Below, piece after piece: positions 9,850 through 17,963 of a stretch of 64,000 bases of DNA. The number at the start of each line of letters is the position of its first letter. The first letter of the stretch is position 1. The stretch is taken from positions 62,001-126,000 of the forward strand of contig NZ_JAJNOC010000006.1 of the NCBI RefSeq assembly GCF_021044825.1, written 5' to 3'. The notes beneath the pieces are model-generated. The model saw nothing but the letters and a program-made list of their open reading frames with translations. It was not told the DNA's origin and ran no database searches. The stretch comes from Massilia phyllostachyos. Lineage in GTDB: Bacteria; Pseudomonadota; Gammaproteobacteria; Burkholderiales; Burkholderiaceae_D. Position numbers and translations under genes: made by a program.

Positions 9850-10967
9850 ACTGCCGACCTCGCGCGGTTCACGTCTAATTGGTACTTCACCCGGTAGTTT
9901 AACATGGTCGCCAGCAGGACCAGCAGGGCTGCCCCTGCGTTATGCATCACAGCAATGGCGAGCGGGAAGTCGAAGTAGACCGTGGCCACGCCCGTCATCA
10001 GCTGGACGAACAATACCAGCGCCAGCAGGCGCGCGTGTTTCGCCAGGTAGGGCTGGCGCCAGGCGCGCCATACCAGCAGGCCGAGCACCGCCACGACGAC
10101 GATGGCGAAGTTGCGGTGCACCCAGTGGATCGCCACCAGGGCCGAGAACGGCAGATAGTGGCCCGCCGCCGTCTTGCCGAGTTCGCGCCACAGGTGGAAA
10201 CCATGCTCGAAGTCCATCGGCGGCACCACATAGCCATCGCACAGGGGGAATTCGTCGCAGGCCAGGGTCGCATAGTTAGTGCTTACCCACCCGCCGAGCG
10301 CGATCTGGGCCGCGATCACCACGGCCGCCAGGATGGCGAGGACGCGGATGCGGCGTAGCGCGGCGGTGTCGGTCGTGGGCGCCGGCGGCTGCATCAGGAA
10401 GTCTTCGCGTCCGCCGAGCCAGGCCAGCAACGCGAGCAGGCCCATGCCCAGCAGTAGGTGGATGGTGACGATCGCCGGCTGCAGCTTGAGGGTGACGGTC
10501 CAGGCGCCGAACGCGCCCTGGATGCAGACGAAGACGAACAGCGCGAGCGGGATGGCCGGCTTGAAGGCCTGCATCCTGGTCTTGCGCCACTGGACGATGG
10601 AGGTGAACAGCAGCGCCATGATGATGACGCCGATGCCCATGGCCAAGTAGCGGTGGATCATTTCGATCCAGGCCTTGGCGACGGTGACCGGGCCGGTCGG
10701 CATGGCCGTTTGGGCCGCCGAGATCTGCTCGTGCGCCAGGAAGGGGTTGGCCATGCCGTAGCAGCCCGGCCAGTCCGGACAGCCCAGGCCGGAATCGGTG
10801 AGGCGGGTGAAGCCGCCGAACACGATCAGGTCGAAGGTCAGGAAGACCGCGACCCAGACCAGCTTGCGGAATTTATTGGCGTCGGCCGACATCCAGACCA
10901 TCGAGAGCGGCAGGATCGCCACGAGGATGCCCATCAGGGCGAGTTGCAACAGGGAGGAAGCTTGCAT
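9846..10967 (-). CDS. ctaA: Heme A synthase (COX15/CtaA family)
   Basis: 373 residues with about eight membrane helices. The family motif [22 protein letters not shown] is present near residue 52 and the heme-ligating histidines appear in helix contexts such as [14 protein letters not shown] and [11 protein letters not shown]. It oxidises heme O to heme A, the step after CtaB. It overlaps ctaB by four bases and forms with it and the SCO gene a heme/copper assembly operon separated from ctaC-ctaE by SURF1 and an SCO-like gene. Confidence 0.94.
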   Translation of the reverse strand: MQASSLLQLALMGILVAILPLSMVWMSADANKFRKLVWVAVFLTFDLIVFGGFTRLTDSGLGCPDWPGCYGMANPFLAHEQISAAQTAMPTGPVTVAKAWIEMIHRYLAMGIGVIIMALLFTSIVQWRKTRMQAFKPAIPLALFVFVCIQGAFGAWTVTLKLQPAIVTIHLLLGMGLLALLAWLGGREDFLMQPPAPTTDTAALRRIRVLAILAAVVIAAQIALGGWVSTNYATLACDEFPLCDGYVVPPMDFEHGFHLWRELGKTAAGHYLPFSALVAIHWVHRNFAIVVVAVLGLLVWRAWRQPYLAKHARLLALVLFVQLMTGVATVYFDFPLAIAVMHNAGAALLVLLATMLNYRVKYQLDVNRARSAV

Positions 10968-11145
10968 GGTTTATCCGAGGTGATGCAGTGAAACGGTGAA
11001 TCGGTGGGGCGGCAGGATTTTCTCACGGCAGCGGCGCGCCGATGTGCGGCGGCGCTGGTGCGCCGATACGCTGCCGCGCCGCCAAGCCGCTGCGCCGCTG
11101 CGCCGGCGTATTCGTGCATTGGTGCATTGGCGCGGTGGCCGCCGG

Positions 11146-11838
11146 TCAGCCGATCGCCGATGCCTTGAGCAGTTTGGCGATGTCCTTGTAGACCTTGCGC
11201 GGGTCAGGGTCGGCCGGGAAGCGCATCATGAGGTTGCCGAGCGGGTCGATCAGGTAGATATGGTCGGACGGCTGGGTGCCCCCCTCCGCCGGCAGCCATT
11301 TCGCCACGACGTCGCCTGGAGCGCGCAGCAGGTGCATGCCGTCGTACTGGCGGATCGTCATGGTGTCGAGCGGTTGGTCGTCCGTCACCAGCCAGACCCG
11401 CTCCACCCGGTCCATGTTCTTGCCCTGCATCAGGCGCCACTGGCGCATGGCGAACAGCTGCTTCTGGCAGGCCTCCAGGCATTCGCCGCCGCCGACCTTC
11501 AGCATGATCCACTTGCCGGCGTACGCCTGCAGGGTTTCCGGGCGGCCGTCGAGGGTGGTGCTGGCCATGGCCGGGATCGGGCGCGTGCGCGGGTCGATCA
11601 GGGCGCCGTAGTTGGTGCGACCGCTGGGCTTGATGACGTAATACGTCAGGTAGGACAGGATCATCGGCGCCGCGCACACCAGCAGCACGGCGAACAGCTT
11701 CCAGCGGCCGCGCTTGCGGGCCTGGACGGGATCGGGTGCCGGCTGCTTAGTTGCGTCCTGCTTGCTTGCGTCCTGCATCGCTGCTTCCTGCTTCACGGTT
11801 TCCTGCATGGTGGGTTCCTGGTTTGTCGTTGCCTGCAT
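11146..11838 (-). CDS. Membrane-anchored SCO-like/thioredoxin-fold protein of the oxidase cluster
   Basis: About 230 residues: a hydrophilic N-terminus made of imperfect ten-residue repeats (each opening Met-Gln), one membrane helix (LFAVLLVCAAPMILSYLTYYV), then a periplasmic domain with an SCO/thioredoxin-like pattern but only a C-x3-C (GGECLEACQ) and no obvious metal His. The same position in Burkholderiales oxidase loci holds a conserved protein of unknown role, so a part in cytochrome oxidase assembly is inferred. Start choice is uncertain: ATG codons recur every 30 bp (11838, 11808, 11778); 11838 follows GCGAGGAC. The 5' end overlaps the SURF1 3' end. Confidence 0.72.
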   Translation of the reverse strand: MQATTNQEPTMQETVKQEAAMQDASKQDATKQPAPDPVQARKRGRWKLFAVLLVCAAPMILSYLTYYVIKPSGRTNYGALIDPRTRPIPAMASTTLDGRPETLQAYAGKWIMLKVGGGECLEACQKQLFAMRQWRLMQGKNMDRVERVWLVTDDQPLDTMTIRQYDGMHLLRAPGDVVAKWLPAEGGTQPSDHIYLIDPLGNLMMRFPADPDPRKVYKDIAKLLKASAIG

Positions 11839-12559
11839 GTCCTCGCTTCGCTCCACTTCGGAATCCGGTGATCACGAAGAACAGGACCGCCATCGCCGCC
11901 AGCGCATACCACTGGAAGGCATAGCCCCGGTGCTTGTCGATGCCGCTCGAGGGCGCCGGCCAGGCGCGCAGCAGGGACTCGCCCGGCACGTCCGGCCCGG
12001 TCTGCTGCACGAAGAAGGGCTGCAGCGTCAAGCCGGCGGCGCCGGCCATTGCCGCCGGATCGATGTTCTGGACGATGGCGCGCGGCGCCAGGGGCGCAGC
12101 CGTGCCGATGTCCATCACGTGGCCGGCCGAGCTTGCAACAATGCCTTCGATCCTCACCACACCGCCCGGGGTCGTGAATGCCGGCAGCTTGCCGTATTCC
12201 GCTTCGCGCGGCAGCCAGCCGCGCATCACCAGCACATGTGTGCCCGAACCCGCTATTTTAAACGGCATCACGAGGTAGTAGCCGGAGCGGCCCGCCATCG
12301 GGCGGTTGGCGAGGAACAGCGGCCAGCCGGCGACGAATTCGCCGGTGACGGTGACGCGGCGGTATTCGAGTGCGGCGGCGGGGGTGATGGTGGGGCCGAG
12401 CGCGACGGGCGGCGCGGCCGCGAAGGCGCTGAGCTTTTCCTGCACCGCCAGTTTCTGGGCTGCCCTGCCCTGTTGCCAGTTACCTAGTGCAATACCCAGC
12501 AGGGCAAGAAGCAATGCGGCGATGAATGGAATAAGGCGAAATTGGAAACGGAAGCGCAT
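11747..12559 (-). CDS. SURF1 family cytochrome oxidase assembly protein
   Basis: 270 residues. Two terminal membrane helices (about 9-27 and 219-238) flank a periplasmic domain, the SURF1 layout. Conserved blocks include LGNWQQGRA, YRRVTVTGEF, LFLANRPMAGRSGYYLV, VLVMRGWLPR and HRGYAFQWYALA. SURF1 helps heme A insertion into subunit I. After the last helix the frame continues about 30 residues into low-complexity sequence that overlaps the 30-bp repeat of the next gene; homologues usually stop soon after the helix, so this tail looks like a read-through extension. Confidence 0.9.
   Translation of the reverse strand: MRFRFQFRLIPFIAALLLALLGIALGNWQQGRAAQKLAVQEKLSAFAAAPPVALGPTITPAAALEYRRVTVTGEFVAGWPLFLANRPMAGRSGYYLVMPFKIAGSGTHVLVMRGWLPREAEYGKLPAFTTPGGVVRIEGIVASSAGHVMDIGTAAPLAPRAIVQNIDPAAMAGAAGLTLQPFFVQQTGPDVPGESLLRAWPAPSSGIDKHRGYAFQWYALAAMAVLFFVITGFRSGAKRGHAGNDKPGTHHAGNREAGSSDAGRKQAGRN
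11749..11838 (-). repeat. 30-bp tandem repeat, three imperfect copies, in the SURF1/SCO-like overlap
   Basis: Three consecutive 30-bp units begin with ATGCAGG at 11838, 11808 and 11778 on the minus strand. Each encodes M-Q-x4-Q-x3 in the SCO-like frame; in the SURF1 frame the same bases give a Gly/Ala/Ser-rich tail. The third unit is less well conserved at its end. Confidence 0.85.
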
Positions 12560-12592
12560 TACAATGAAGCCTCAACCTTTCCCGGGCCGACC

Positions 12593-12793
12593 ATGAAACT
12601 GCTTGTTGCCATTGCCTTCATCCTGATTCTCGCCAGCCTCGGCTCGGCCCTGTTCTTCCTGATGCGCGACAAGGGCCAGAGCAACCGCACCGTGCATGCG
12701 CTGGCGATGCGGGTCGGCTTGTCGATCACCTTGTTCCTGTGCCTGCTCGGCGCCTACAAGATGGGGTGGATTGCGCCGACGGGTATTCGATAA
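12593..12793 (+). CDS. DUF2909 twin-transmembrane protein
   Basis: 66 residues: two membrane helices (about 3-23 and 40-59) joined by a short basic loop with RDKGQSNRTVHALAMRVG, the conserved core of this small family. Function unknown. It is divergent from SURF1 with only 33 bp between start codons and convergent with ctaE, the usual arrangement beside the oxidase genes in this order, which argues that it belongs to oxidase assembly or stability (inference). Confidence 0.85.
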   Translation: MKLLVAIAFILILASLGSALFFLMRDKGQSNRTVHALAMRVGLSITLFLCLLGAYKMGWIAPTGIR

Positions 12794-12852
12794 GGGATTG
12801 CATCTCCAACGAACGGGCTGGCCTCTACCGGCTGCTTGCCTGCCGCTTCATC

Positions 12853-12882
12853 GTAGGGTGGGCGGTCCTCCGCCCACCCTAC
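12853..12882. repeat. Short copy of the GTAGGGTGGGC palindromic element, probable bidirectional terminator
   Basis: GTAGGGTGGGCGG, loop TCCT, CCGCCCACCCTAC: a perfect 13-bp stem, 2 bp beyond the ctaE stop and 59 bp after the DUF2909 stop, between convergent genes. It is the left hairpin of the longer elements at 22122 and 34855, closed on itself. Confidence 0.85.
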
Positions 12883-12884
12883 AA

Positions 12885-13742
12885 CTACAGCCAGTAGACG
12901 ACGACGTACAAGCCCAGCCACACCACGTCCACGAAGTGCCAGTACCACGCCGCGCCTTCGAAGCCGAAGTGGTTGTCGGCCGTGAAGTGCCCTTTCAGCA
13001 CACGGTACAGGATCACCGACAGCATGATCGCGCCCATGGTCACGTGGAAGCCGTGGAAGCCGGTCAGCATGAAGAAGGTCGAGCCGTAGATGCCCGAGGT
13101 CAGCTTCAGGTTCAGTTCCTGGTAGGCGTGCATGTATTCATAGACCTGGAAGCCCATGAAGACCGCGCCCAGCAGGATGGTGGCGGCGAGCCAGAAGGCG
13201 GTCTTGCCGCGGTGGCCGGCGCGCAGCGCGTGGTGCGAGATGGTCAGCGTGACGCCCGACATCAGGAGCAGCGCGGTGTTGATGGTCGGAATCGGGAACG
13301 GGCCCATGGTCTGGAAGCCGTCGACCACGCCGGCCGGGCCGGTATTGCCCCAGGTCGGCGCGAAGTCCGGCCACAGGATCTTGTGGTCGAGGTCCGACAG
13401 CCACGGCATGGTGATCGCGCGGGCATAGAACAGCGCACCGAAGAAGGCGGCGAAGAACATCACTTCCGAGAAGATGAACCAGCTCATCGACCAGCGGAAG
13501 GACAGGTCGATGTTGCGGCTGTACATGCCGGATTCGGATTCGCCGATCGCGTCGCCGAACCAGAAATACAGCACCACCAGCATCGCGGCGATGCCGGCCA
13601 GGCACACGGCGGGGCCCCAGGCGGCGCTGTTGACCCAGGCCGATGCGCCGATCATGGTCACCAGCATCGACATGCCGGCGCTCATCGGCCAGCGGGAGGG
13701 ACCGGGTACGAAATAGTGGGGCGCGGTTTGTGGCGAACTCAT
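12885..13742 (-). CDS. ctaE: Cytochrome c oxidase subunit III
   Basis: 285 residues with seven membrane helices. The signatures FSEVMFFAAFFGALFYAR, GFQVYEYMHAY and LTGFHGFHVTMGA are those of subunit III. It is a core subunit of the heme-copper oxidase in the cytoplasmic membrane. ATG 13742 is preferred because a GAGGAG site sits six bases upstream; an ATG two codons earlier (13748) directly abuts that site. It ends the ctaC-ctaD-ctaG-DUF2970-ctaE row. Confidence 0.95.
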   Translation of the reverse strand: MSSPQTAPHYFVPGPSRWPMSAGMSMLVTMIGASAWVNSAAWGPAVCLAGIAAMLVVLYFWFGDAIGESESGMYSRNIDLSFRWSMSWFIFSEVMFFAAFFGALFYARAITMPWLSDLDHKILWPDFAPTWGNTGPAGVVDGFQTMGPFPIPTINTALLLMSGVTLTISHHALRAGHRGKTAFWLAATILLGAVFMGFQVYEYMHAYQELNLKLTSGIYGSTFFMLTGFHGFHVTMGAIMLSVILYRVLKGHFTADNHFGFEGAAWYWHFVDVVWLGLYVVVYWL

Positions 13743-13788
13743 CTTCATCTCCTCAACTCTTCTGAATTATCGGTAACTCTGAATCGCG

Positions 13789-13822
13789 AAACTTGGGCCC
13801 CGGCCTGCGCCGGGGCGACGTT
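13789..13822. repeat. REP-like unit (single copy)
   Basis: A 34-bp unit with stem GGCCCCGGC/GCCGGGGC and an AACTTGGG edge, the reverse orientation of the units in the paired element at 59790-59880. It lies between ctaE and the DUF2970 gene. Confidence 0.65.
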
Positions 13823-13866
13823 GTGTCAGGTATCGGCATCGCAGTTGCGGCGACGTCGATCGTGTT

Positions 13867-14076
13867 CTATGCGCTTACCGCGAACCGCACCGCCAGCATG
13901 ATCAATCCAATGAAGACCGCGGCCCCGATCAGGCCGGCGATGATCACGTGCACCGGATTCAGGTTGGCCGCATCCTTCTCGTAATCGCTGCGCTTGCGCA
14001 CCCCGAAGAAGGACCAGAACACGGCCTTCATCGTGGCCAGGAAACTGGCCTTGCGCTGGAGCGGGTTGTCGCTCAT
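13867..14076 (-). CDS. DUF2970 domain protein of the oxidase cluster
   Basis: 69 residues: a soluble N-terminus with SFLATMKAVFWSFFGVRKRSDYEKD, the DUF2970 core, and one C-terminal membrane helix (VIIAGLIGAAVFIGLIMLAV). Function unknown; the gene is consistently found between ctaG and ctaE in betaproteobacteria. It abuts ctaG directly, the ctaG stop being adjacent to this ATG, so the two are almost certainly translated from one message. Confidence 0.9.
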   Translation of the reverse strand: MSDNPLQRKASFLATMKAVFWSFFGVRKRSDYEKDAANLNPVHVIIAGLIGAAVFIGLIMLAVRFAVSA

Positions 14077-14658
14077 TTACTTCACCACCGTCCCCGCCGG
14101 CGCCGCCGCGGTCTTCGTCATGCCGCCGATCTCGAAGAAGGTGTACGACAGCGTGATGTTCTTCACCTCGCGCGGCAGCTTGGGGTCGATGAAGAATACC
14201 ACCGGCATCTGGCGCGCCTCATGCGCCTGCAAGGTCTGCTCGCGGAAACAGAAGCACTCCACCTTCATGAAGTGCGGCGTCGCCGCCTGCGGCGCGTAGC
14301 TCGGAATCGCCTGCGCCTTGACCGCCCTGCCCTGGGTATTCACCACCTCATAGGTCACAGTGGCCAGTTCGCCCGGGTGCACTTCGATCGTGCGCTGGGT
14401 CGGGCGGAAACGCCATGGCCCCTGCGCATTGCCGTCCAGCTCGACGACGATCTTCCTCGTCTTGTCGATCTGGGAATTCACCGGCGCCTCGACGAAGTCG
14501 CCCTTCTGGGTCAGCACATTGATGCCGAGCACCTCGCAGATCTGGCGGTACATCGGCACCAGCGCATAGCCGAAGCCGAACATCATCACCGCCACCACCA
14601 CCAGTTTCCCCAGGGTGGAGCGGTTCAGGCGCCTGACACGGCTGCTGATCGGCGTCAT
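14077..14658 (-). CDS. ctaG: Cytochrome c oxidase assembly protein CtaG (Cox11 family)
   Basis: 193 residues: one N-terminal membrane helix (about 17-35) and a periplasmic immunoglobulin-like copper domain. The CuB-delivery motif C135-F-C137-F is present within KVECFCFREQTL, and the family blocks ALVPMYRQICEVLGI and NITLSYTFFEI are intact. Cox11 inserts copper into the CuB site of subunit I. It begins one base after the stop of the 36-residue protein and is followed without gap by DUF2970. Confidence 0.95.
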   Translation of the reverse strand: MTPISSRVRRLNRSTLGKLVVVAVMMFGFGYALVPMYRQICEVLGINVLTQKGDFVEAPVNSQIDKTRKIVVELDGNAQGPWRFRPTQRTIEVHPGELATVTYEVVNTQGRAVKAQAIPSYAPQAATPHFMKVECFCFREQTLQAHEARQMPVVFFIDPKLPREVKNITLSYTFFEIGGMTKTAAAPAGTVVK

Positions 14659-14659
14659 C

Positions 14660-14770
14660 TCAGCTCAACAGCGTGAACTTGACGAACACGCTGGCGAAGA
14701 AGAACAGCGCGATCCCGCCCAGCACCAGGGCGGTCTTGAGGTTGCTCGCCTTGCGCGGGTCCTGATTCAT
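14660..14770 (-). CDS. Small cytochrome oxidase assembly protein (36 residues)
   Basis: A 36-codon gene between ctaD and ctaG. It opens MNQDPRKASNLKTALVLG and has a single membrane helix (LVLGGIALFFFASVFVKF) near the C-terminus. Tiny proteins of this type are annotated as small oxidase assembly proteins at this position in Burkholderiales. The ATG lies 2 bp after the ctaD stop and the stop lies 1 bp before the ctaG start, so it is embedded in the operon. Confidence 0.82.
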   Translation of the reverse strand: MNQDPRKASNLKTALVLGGIALFFFASVFVKFTLLS

Positions 14771-14772
14771 GA

Positions 14773-16380
14773 TCATTTCACCAGCGGCGGGGTTTCGAAG
14801 GTGTGGAACGGCGCCGGGCTCGGCACGGTCCACTCGAGGCCTTCCGCGCCTTCCCATGGCTTGGCTTCCGCCTTCTTGCCGCCGCGGATGTTCGGCAGCA
14901 CTACCGCGAACAGGAAGTAGACCTGCGACAGGCCGAAGCCGAAGGCGCCGATCGACACGATCATGTTGAAGTCGGTGAACTGGGTCGCGTAGTCCGCATA
15001 GCGGCGCGGCATGCCGGCCAGGCCCAGGAAGTGCATCGGGAAGAAGGTGATGTTGAAGGTGACCAGCGACAGCCAGAAGTGGATCTTGCCGCGCAGTTCG
15101 TTGTACATATAGCCGGTCCACTTCGGCGCCCAGTAGTAATAGCCGGCGAACAGGGCGAACAGCGAGCCCGCCACCAGCACGTAGTGGAAGTGCGCCACCA
15201 CGTAATAGGTGTCGTGCACCTGGATGTCGATCGGGGTCACCGCCAGGATCAGGCCGGTGAAGCCGCCCATGGTGAACACGAAGATGAAGCCGACCGCGAA
15301 CAGCATCGGGGTTTCAAAAGTCATCGAGCCCTTCCACATGGTGGCGACCCAGTTGAACACCTTCACGCCGGTCGGCACCGAGATCAGCATGGTGGCGTAC
15401 ATGAAGAACAGCTGCGAGGTCACCGGCATGCCGGTGGTGAACATGTGGTGGGCCCAGACGATGAAGGAGAGGATCGCGATCGACGCGGTCGCGTACACCA
15501 TCGAGGCATAGCCGAACAGGGGCTTGCGGGCAAAGGCCGGGATGATCTGCGAGACGATGCCGAAGGCCGGCAGAATCATGATGTAGACCTCGGGGTGGCC
15601 GAAGAACCAGAAGATGTGCTGGTACATCACCGGGTCGCCGCCGCCTGCCGCATTGAAGAAGGAGGTGCCGAAGTGGCGGTCGGTCAGGGTCATGGTGATC
15701 GCGCCCGCCAGCACCGGCATCACGGCGATCAAGAGGAAGGCGGTGATCAGCCAGGTCCAGCAGAACATCGGCATCTTCATCAGGGTCATGCCCGGTGCGC
15801 GCATGTTCAGGATGGTGACGATGATGTTAATGGAACCCATGATCGACGAGGCGCCCATGATGTGCATGGCAAAGATCGCCATGTCCATGCCCGGGCCCAT
15901 CTGGGTCGACAGCGGCGCATACAGGGTCCAGCCGGCGGCGGTGGCGCCGCCCGGCGAGAAGAACGAACCGGCCAGCAGGATCGCGGCCGGCGGCAGCAGC
16001 CAGAACGAGAAGTTGTTCATGCGCGCGAAGGCCATGTCGGAAGCGCCGACCTGCAGCGGCAGCATCCAGTTGGCGAAGCCGACGAAGGCCGGCATGATCG
16101 CGCCGAACACCATCACCAGGCCGTGCATGGTGGTCAATTGGTTGAAGAATTCGGGGCGGAAGAACTGCAGGCCCGGCTCGAACAGCTCGGTGCGGATCAT
16201 CAGCGCCAGCACGCCGCCCGAGAGCAGCATGATGAAGGAGAACCACAGGTACAGGGTGCCGATGTCCTTGTGGTTGGTGGCGAACAGCCAGCGGCGATAG
16301 CCGCTCGGATGGTCGTGCGCATGATCATGAGCGTGATCGTGCGCGTGGTCGTGGCCGTGGTCGATGGTGCTGGTAGTCAT
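14773..16380 (-). CDS. ctaD: Cytochrome c oxidase subunit I
   Basis: 535 residues with twelve membrane helices, catalytic core of the heme-copper oxidase. The CuB/heme a3 region shows [14 protein letters not shown] (the His-Glu-Val-Tyr crosslink motif) and the following HH pair in [12 protein letters not shown]; the heme ligands lie in HGLVMVFG and [13 protein letters not shown]. The first 24 residues are unusual: an alternating His/Asp/Ala run with nine histidines. The ATG is preceded by AGGGAAA. It follows ctaC and is followed by the small assembly gene. Confidence 0.97.
   Translation of the reverse strand: MTTSTIDHGHDHAHDHAHDHAHDHPSGYRRWLFATNHKDIGTLYLWFSFIMLLSGGVLALMIRTELFEPGLQFFRPEFFNQLTTMHGLVMVFGAIMPAFVGFANWMLPLQVGASDMAFARMNNFSFWLLPPAAILLAGSFFSPGGATAAGWTLYAPLSTQMGPGMDMAIFAMHIMGASSIMGSINIIVTILNMRAPGMTLMKMPMFCWTWLITAFLLIAVMPVLAGAITMTLTDRHFGTSFFNAAGGGDPVMYQHIFWFFGHPEVYIMILPAFGIVSQIIPAFARKPLFGYASMVYATASIAILSFIVWAHHMFTTGMPVTSQLFFMYATMLISVPTGVKVFNWVATMWKGSMTFETPMLFAVGFIFVFTMGGFTGLILAVTPIDIQVHDTYYVVAHFHYVLVAGSLFALFAGYYYWAPKWTGYMYNELRGKIHFWLSLVTFNITFFPMHFLGLAGMPRRYADYATQFTDFNMIVSIGAFGFGLSQVYFLFAVVLPNIRGGKKAEAKPWEGAEGLEWTVPSPAPFHTFETPPLVK
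16309..16362 (-). repeat. Tandem repeat encoding the His-Asp-rich N-terminus of CtaD
   Basis: Residues 7-24 of CtaD are encoded by an imperfect 12-bp repeat (His-Asp-His-Ala units, about four copies). The repeat gives nine histidines in 17 residues on what should be the cytoplasmic N-terminus. Confidence 0.85.
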
Positions 16381-16408
16381 GTCGATTTCCCTGAAGCTGA
16401 AGAGCTAA

Positions 16409-17599
16409 TCACTTGCTGCGTGCGGCCAGCACTTCGGCCGGTTGCACGATGTTTTCCGCAGCCTTGTTCGACCAGGTGTTGCGGGTATAGGTGATCACGG
16501 CGGCGATCTCGGTGTCCGACAGCTGCTTCCAGGCCGGCATTGCCGACGGGAAGGCCGGGGTATCCTGGCCGTTGAGCAGGATCTCGATCTGGTGCGCCTT
16601 GGCGCCCAGCACGTTCGGCGAGCCGTCCAGCGACGCGAAGGCGTTCGGGATGCCCTTGCCGTTGGCCTGGTGGCAAGCCACGCAGTTGGCGGCGTACACT
16701 TGCTCGCCGCGGGTCTTCAGTTCATCGATGGTCCAGACCTTGTTCGGGTCGTCGGCCAGTGCCGCCATTTTCTTCTTCTCGCCGGCCACCCAGGCAGTGT
16801 AATCCTCGGCGGAGACGACGCGCACGACGATCGGCATGAAGGCGTGGTCCTTGCCGCACAGCTCGACGCAGTTGCCGCGGTAGACGCCGACCTTGTCGGC
16901 CTTGAACCAGCCGTCGCGCACGAAGCCGGGGATGGCGTCCTGCTTGATGGCGAAGGCGGGGATGGTCCAGGCGTGGATCACGTCGTTGGCGGTGAACACC
17001 ATGCGGATCTTCTTGCCGACCGGGACCACCATCTCGTTGTCCACTTCCAGCAGGTAATTTTCACCTTTCTTTTCGGTAGCGGCTTCGCCTGGCAGGCCGA
17101 TCTGGCTGCGCGGGGTCGACAGGTTCGACAGGAAGGAAATGCCTTCGCCTTCGCCGTTCAGGTAGTCGTAGCCCCATTTCCACTGCATGCCGGTGGCCTT
17201 GATGGTGATGTCGGCGTTCGAGGTGTCCTTCAGGGCGACCACGGTGCGGGTGGCCGGCAAGGCCATGCCGATGACGATCAGGAAGGGAACGATGGTCCAG
17301 GCGATCTCGACGGCGGTCGATTCGTGGAAGGTGGCGGGCTTGTGGCCGAGCGACTTGCGGTGCTTGAACACCGAATAGAACATGACACCGAACACGCCGA
17401 CGAAGATCACCAGGCAGACGATCATCATCCAGTTGTGCAGGTCGTAGATGTCGTGGCCGACAGCGCTCACGGGGGTCTGCATGTTCAACTGGTGTTCCTG
17501 CGGCCGGCCCGTGATGTTCGGATCGGCTGCCCATGCTGGGATGCCGGCCGTTGCTGCGAGGCCGAACAGCATGGCCCCAAGTCGCGTTGCATATGTCAT
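16409..17599 (-). CDS. ctaC: Cytochrome c oxidase subunit II with fused cytochrome c domain
   Basis: 396 residues: signal peptide (about 1-25), two membrane helices (about 56-78 and 98-118), the cupredoxin CuA domain with ligands H209, C244, E246, C248, H252 and M255, and a C-terminal class I cytochrome c with C306-V-A-C309-H310 and a downstream Met (FPSAMPAWKQL). The fused heme c makes this a caa3-type subunit II, able to take electrons directly into the covalently attached cytochrome. ATG 17599 has a GGGGA site and begins the signal peptide. It is the first gene of the oxidase operon. Confidence 0.96.
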   Translation of the reverse strand: MTYATRLGAMLFGLAATAGIPAWAADPNITGRPQEHQLNMQTPVSAVGHDIYDLHNWMMIVCLVIFVGVFGVMFYSVFKHRKSLGHKPATFHESTAVEIAWTIVPFLIVIGMALPATRTVVALKDTSNADITIKATGMQWKWGYDYLNGEGEGISFLSNLSTPRSQIGLPGEAATEKKGENYLLEVDNEMVVPVGKKIRMVFTANDVIHAWTIPAFAIKQDAIPGFVRDGWFKADKVGVYRGNCVELCGKDHAFMPIVVRVVSAEDYTAWVAGEKKKMAALADDPNKVWTIDELKTRGEQVYAANCVACHQANGKGIPNAFASLDGSPNVLGAKAHQIEILLNGQDTPAFPSAMPAWKQLSDTEIAAVITYTRNTWSNKAAENIVQPAEVLAARSK

Positions 17600-17963
17600 G
17601 TTGTCCCCAACCACCCAAAATAAAAATATTTTTAACGGTCGGCAGCTCCATGAACGAACTGCCGCCGCTCCGAAACGTGTTCGCAGAAAGGCACATACCA
17701 ATACCGCGAAATTGCGCTGCGGAACGGTGGGTCAACCTCCACGCCGGGGTCGCCGGCGGCTCTGCTAATGCTGCAATTCAATTCTATTTTGTGCCGCGAA
17801 GTGCTCGATTTTTCAGCGATTTTTCTTACTTGGCGACAAAAATAGCGATTGATTATATCCAAACCAGTAATTTTTATTCAAGGAAAATCCACCCGCCGGG
17901 GAGCAACGGGGCATCCTGGGTATGTCTCTTCCGTAGGTGCAATGCAACATAAATAAAGCAGGC
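17600..17963. other. Intergenic region upstream of ctaC
   Basis: A 364-bp gene-free interval between the ctaC start and the bioC end, clearly more AT-rich than its surroundings around 17620-17640 and 17760-17885. It contains the promoter described separately. No convincing small gene was found: a 76-codon frame on the minus strand starts within the promoter. Confidence 0.6.
17852..17881 (-). promoter_or_regulatory. Sigma-70-like promoter for the ctaC operon
   Basis: On the minus strand TTGAAT (17881-17876) and a perfect TATAAT (17857-17852) are separated by 18 bp. Transcription would start near 17845 and run to ctaC, leaving an untranslated leader of roughly 245 nt. Confidence 0.55.

Noticed and set aside
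10968..11145. GC-rich repeats upstream of ctaA as a possible regulatory element
   Set aside because: Low-complexity GCGCCG repetition without a clear dyad or promoter; nothing could be supported.
14803..16494. 563-codon frame antisense to ctaD
   Set aside because: His/Gln/Asp-rich shadow of subunit I.
17632..17862. 76-codon frame in the ctaC upstream region
   Set aside because: Its start lies inside the promoter and it has no family; treated as chance frame.
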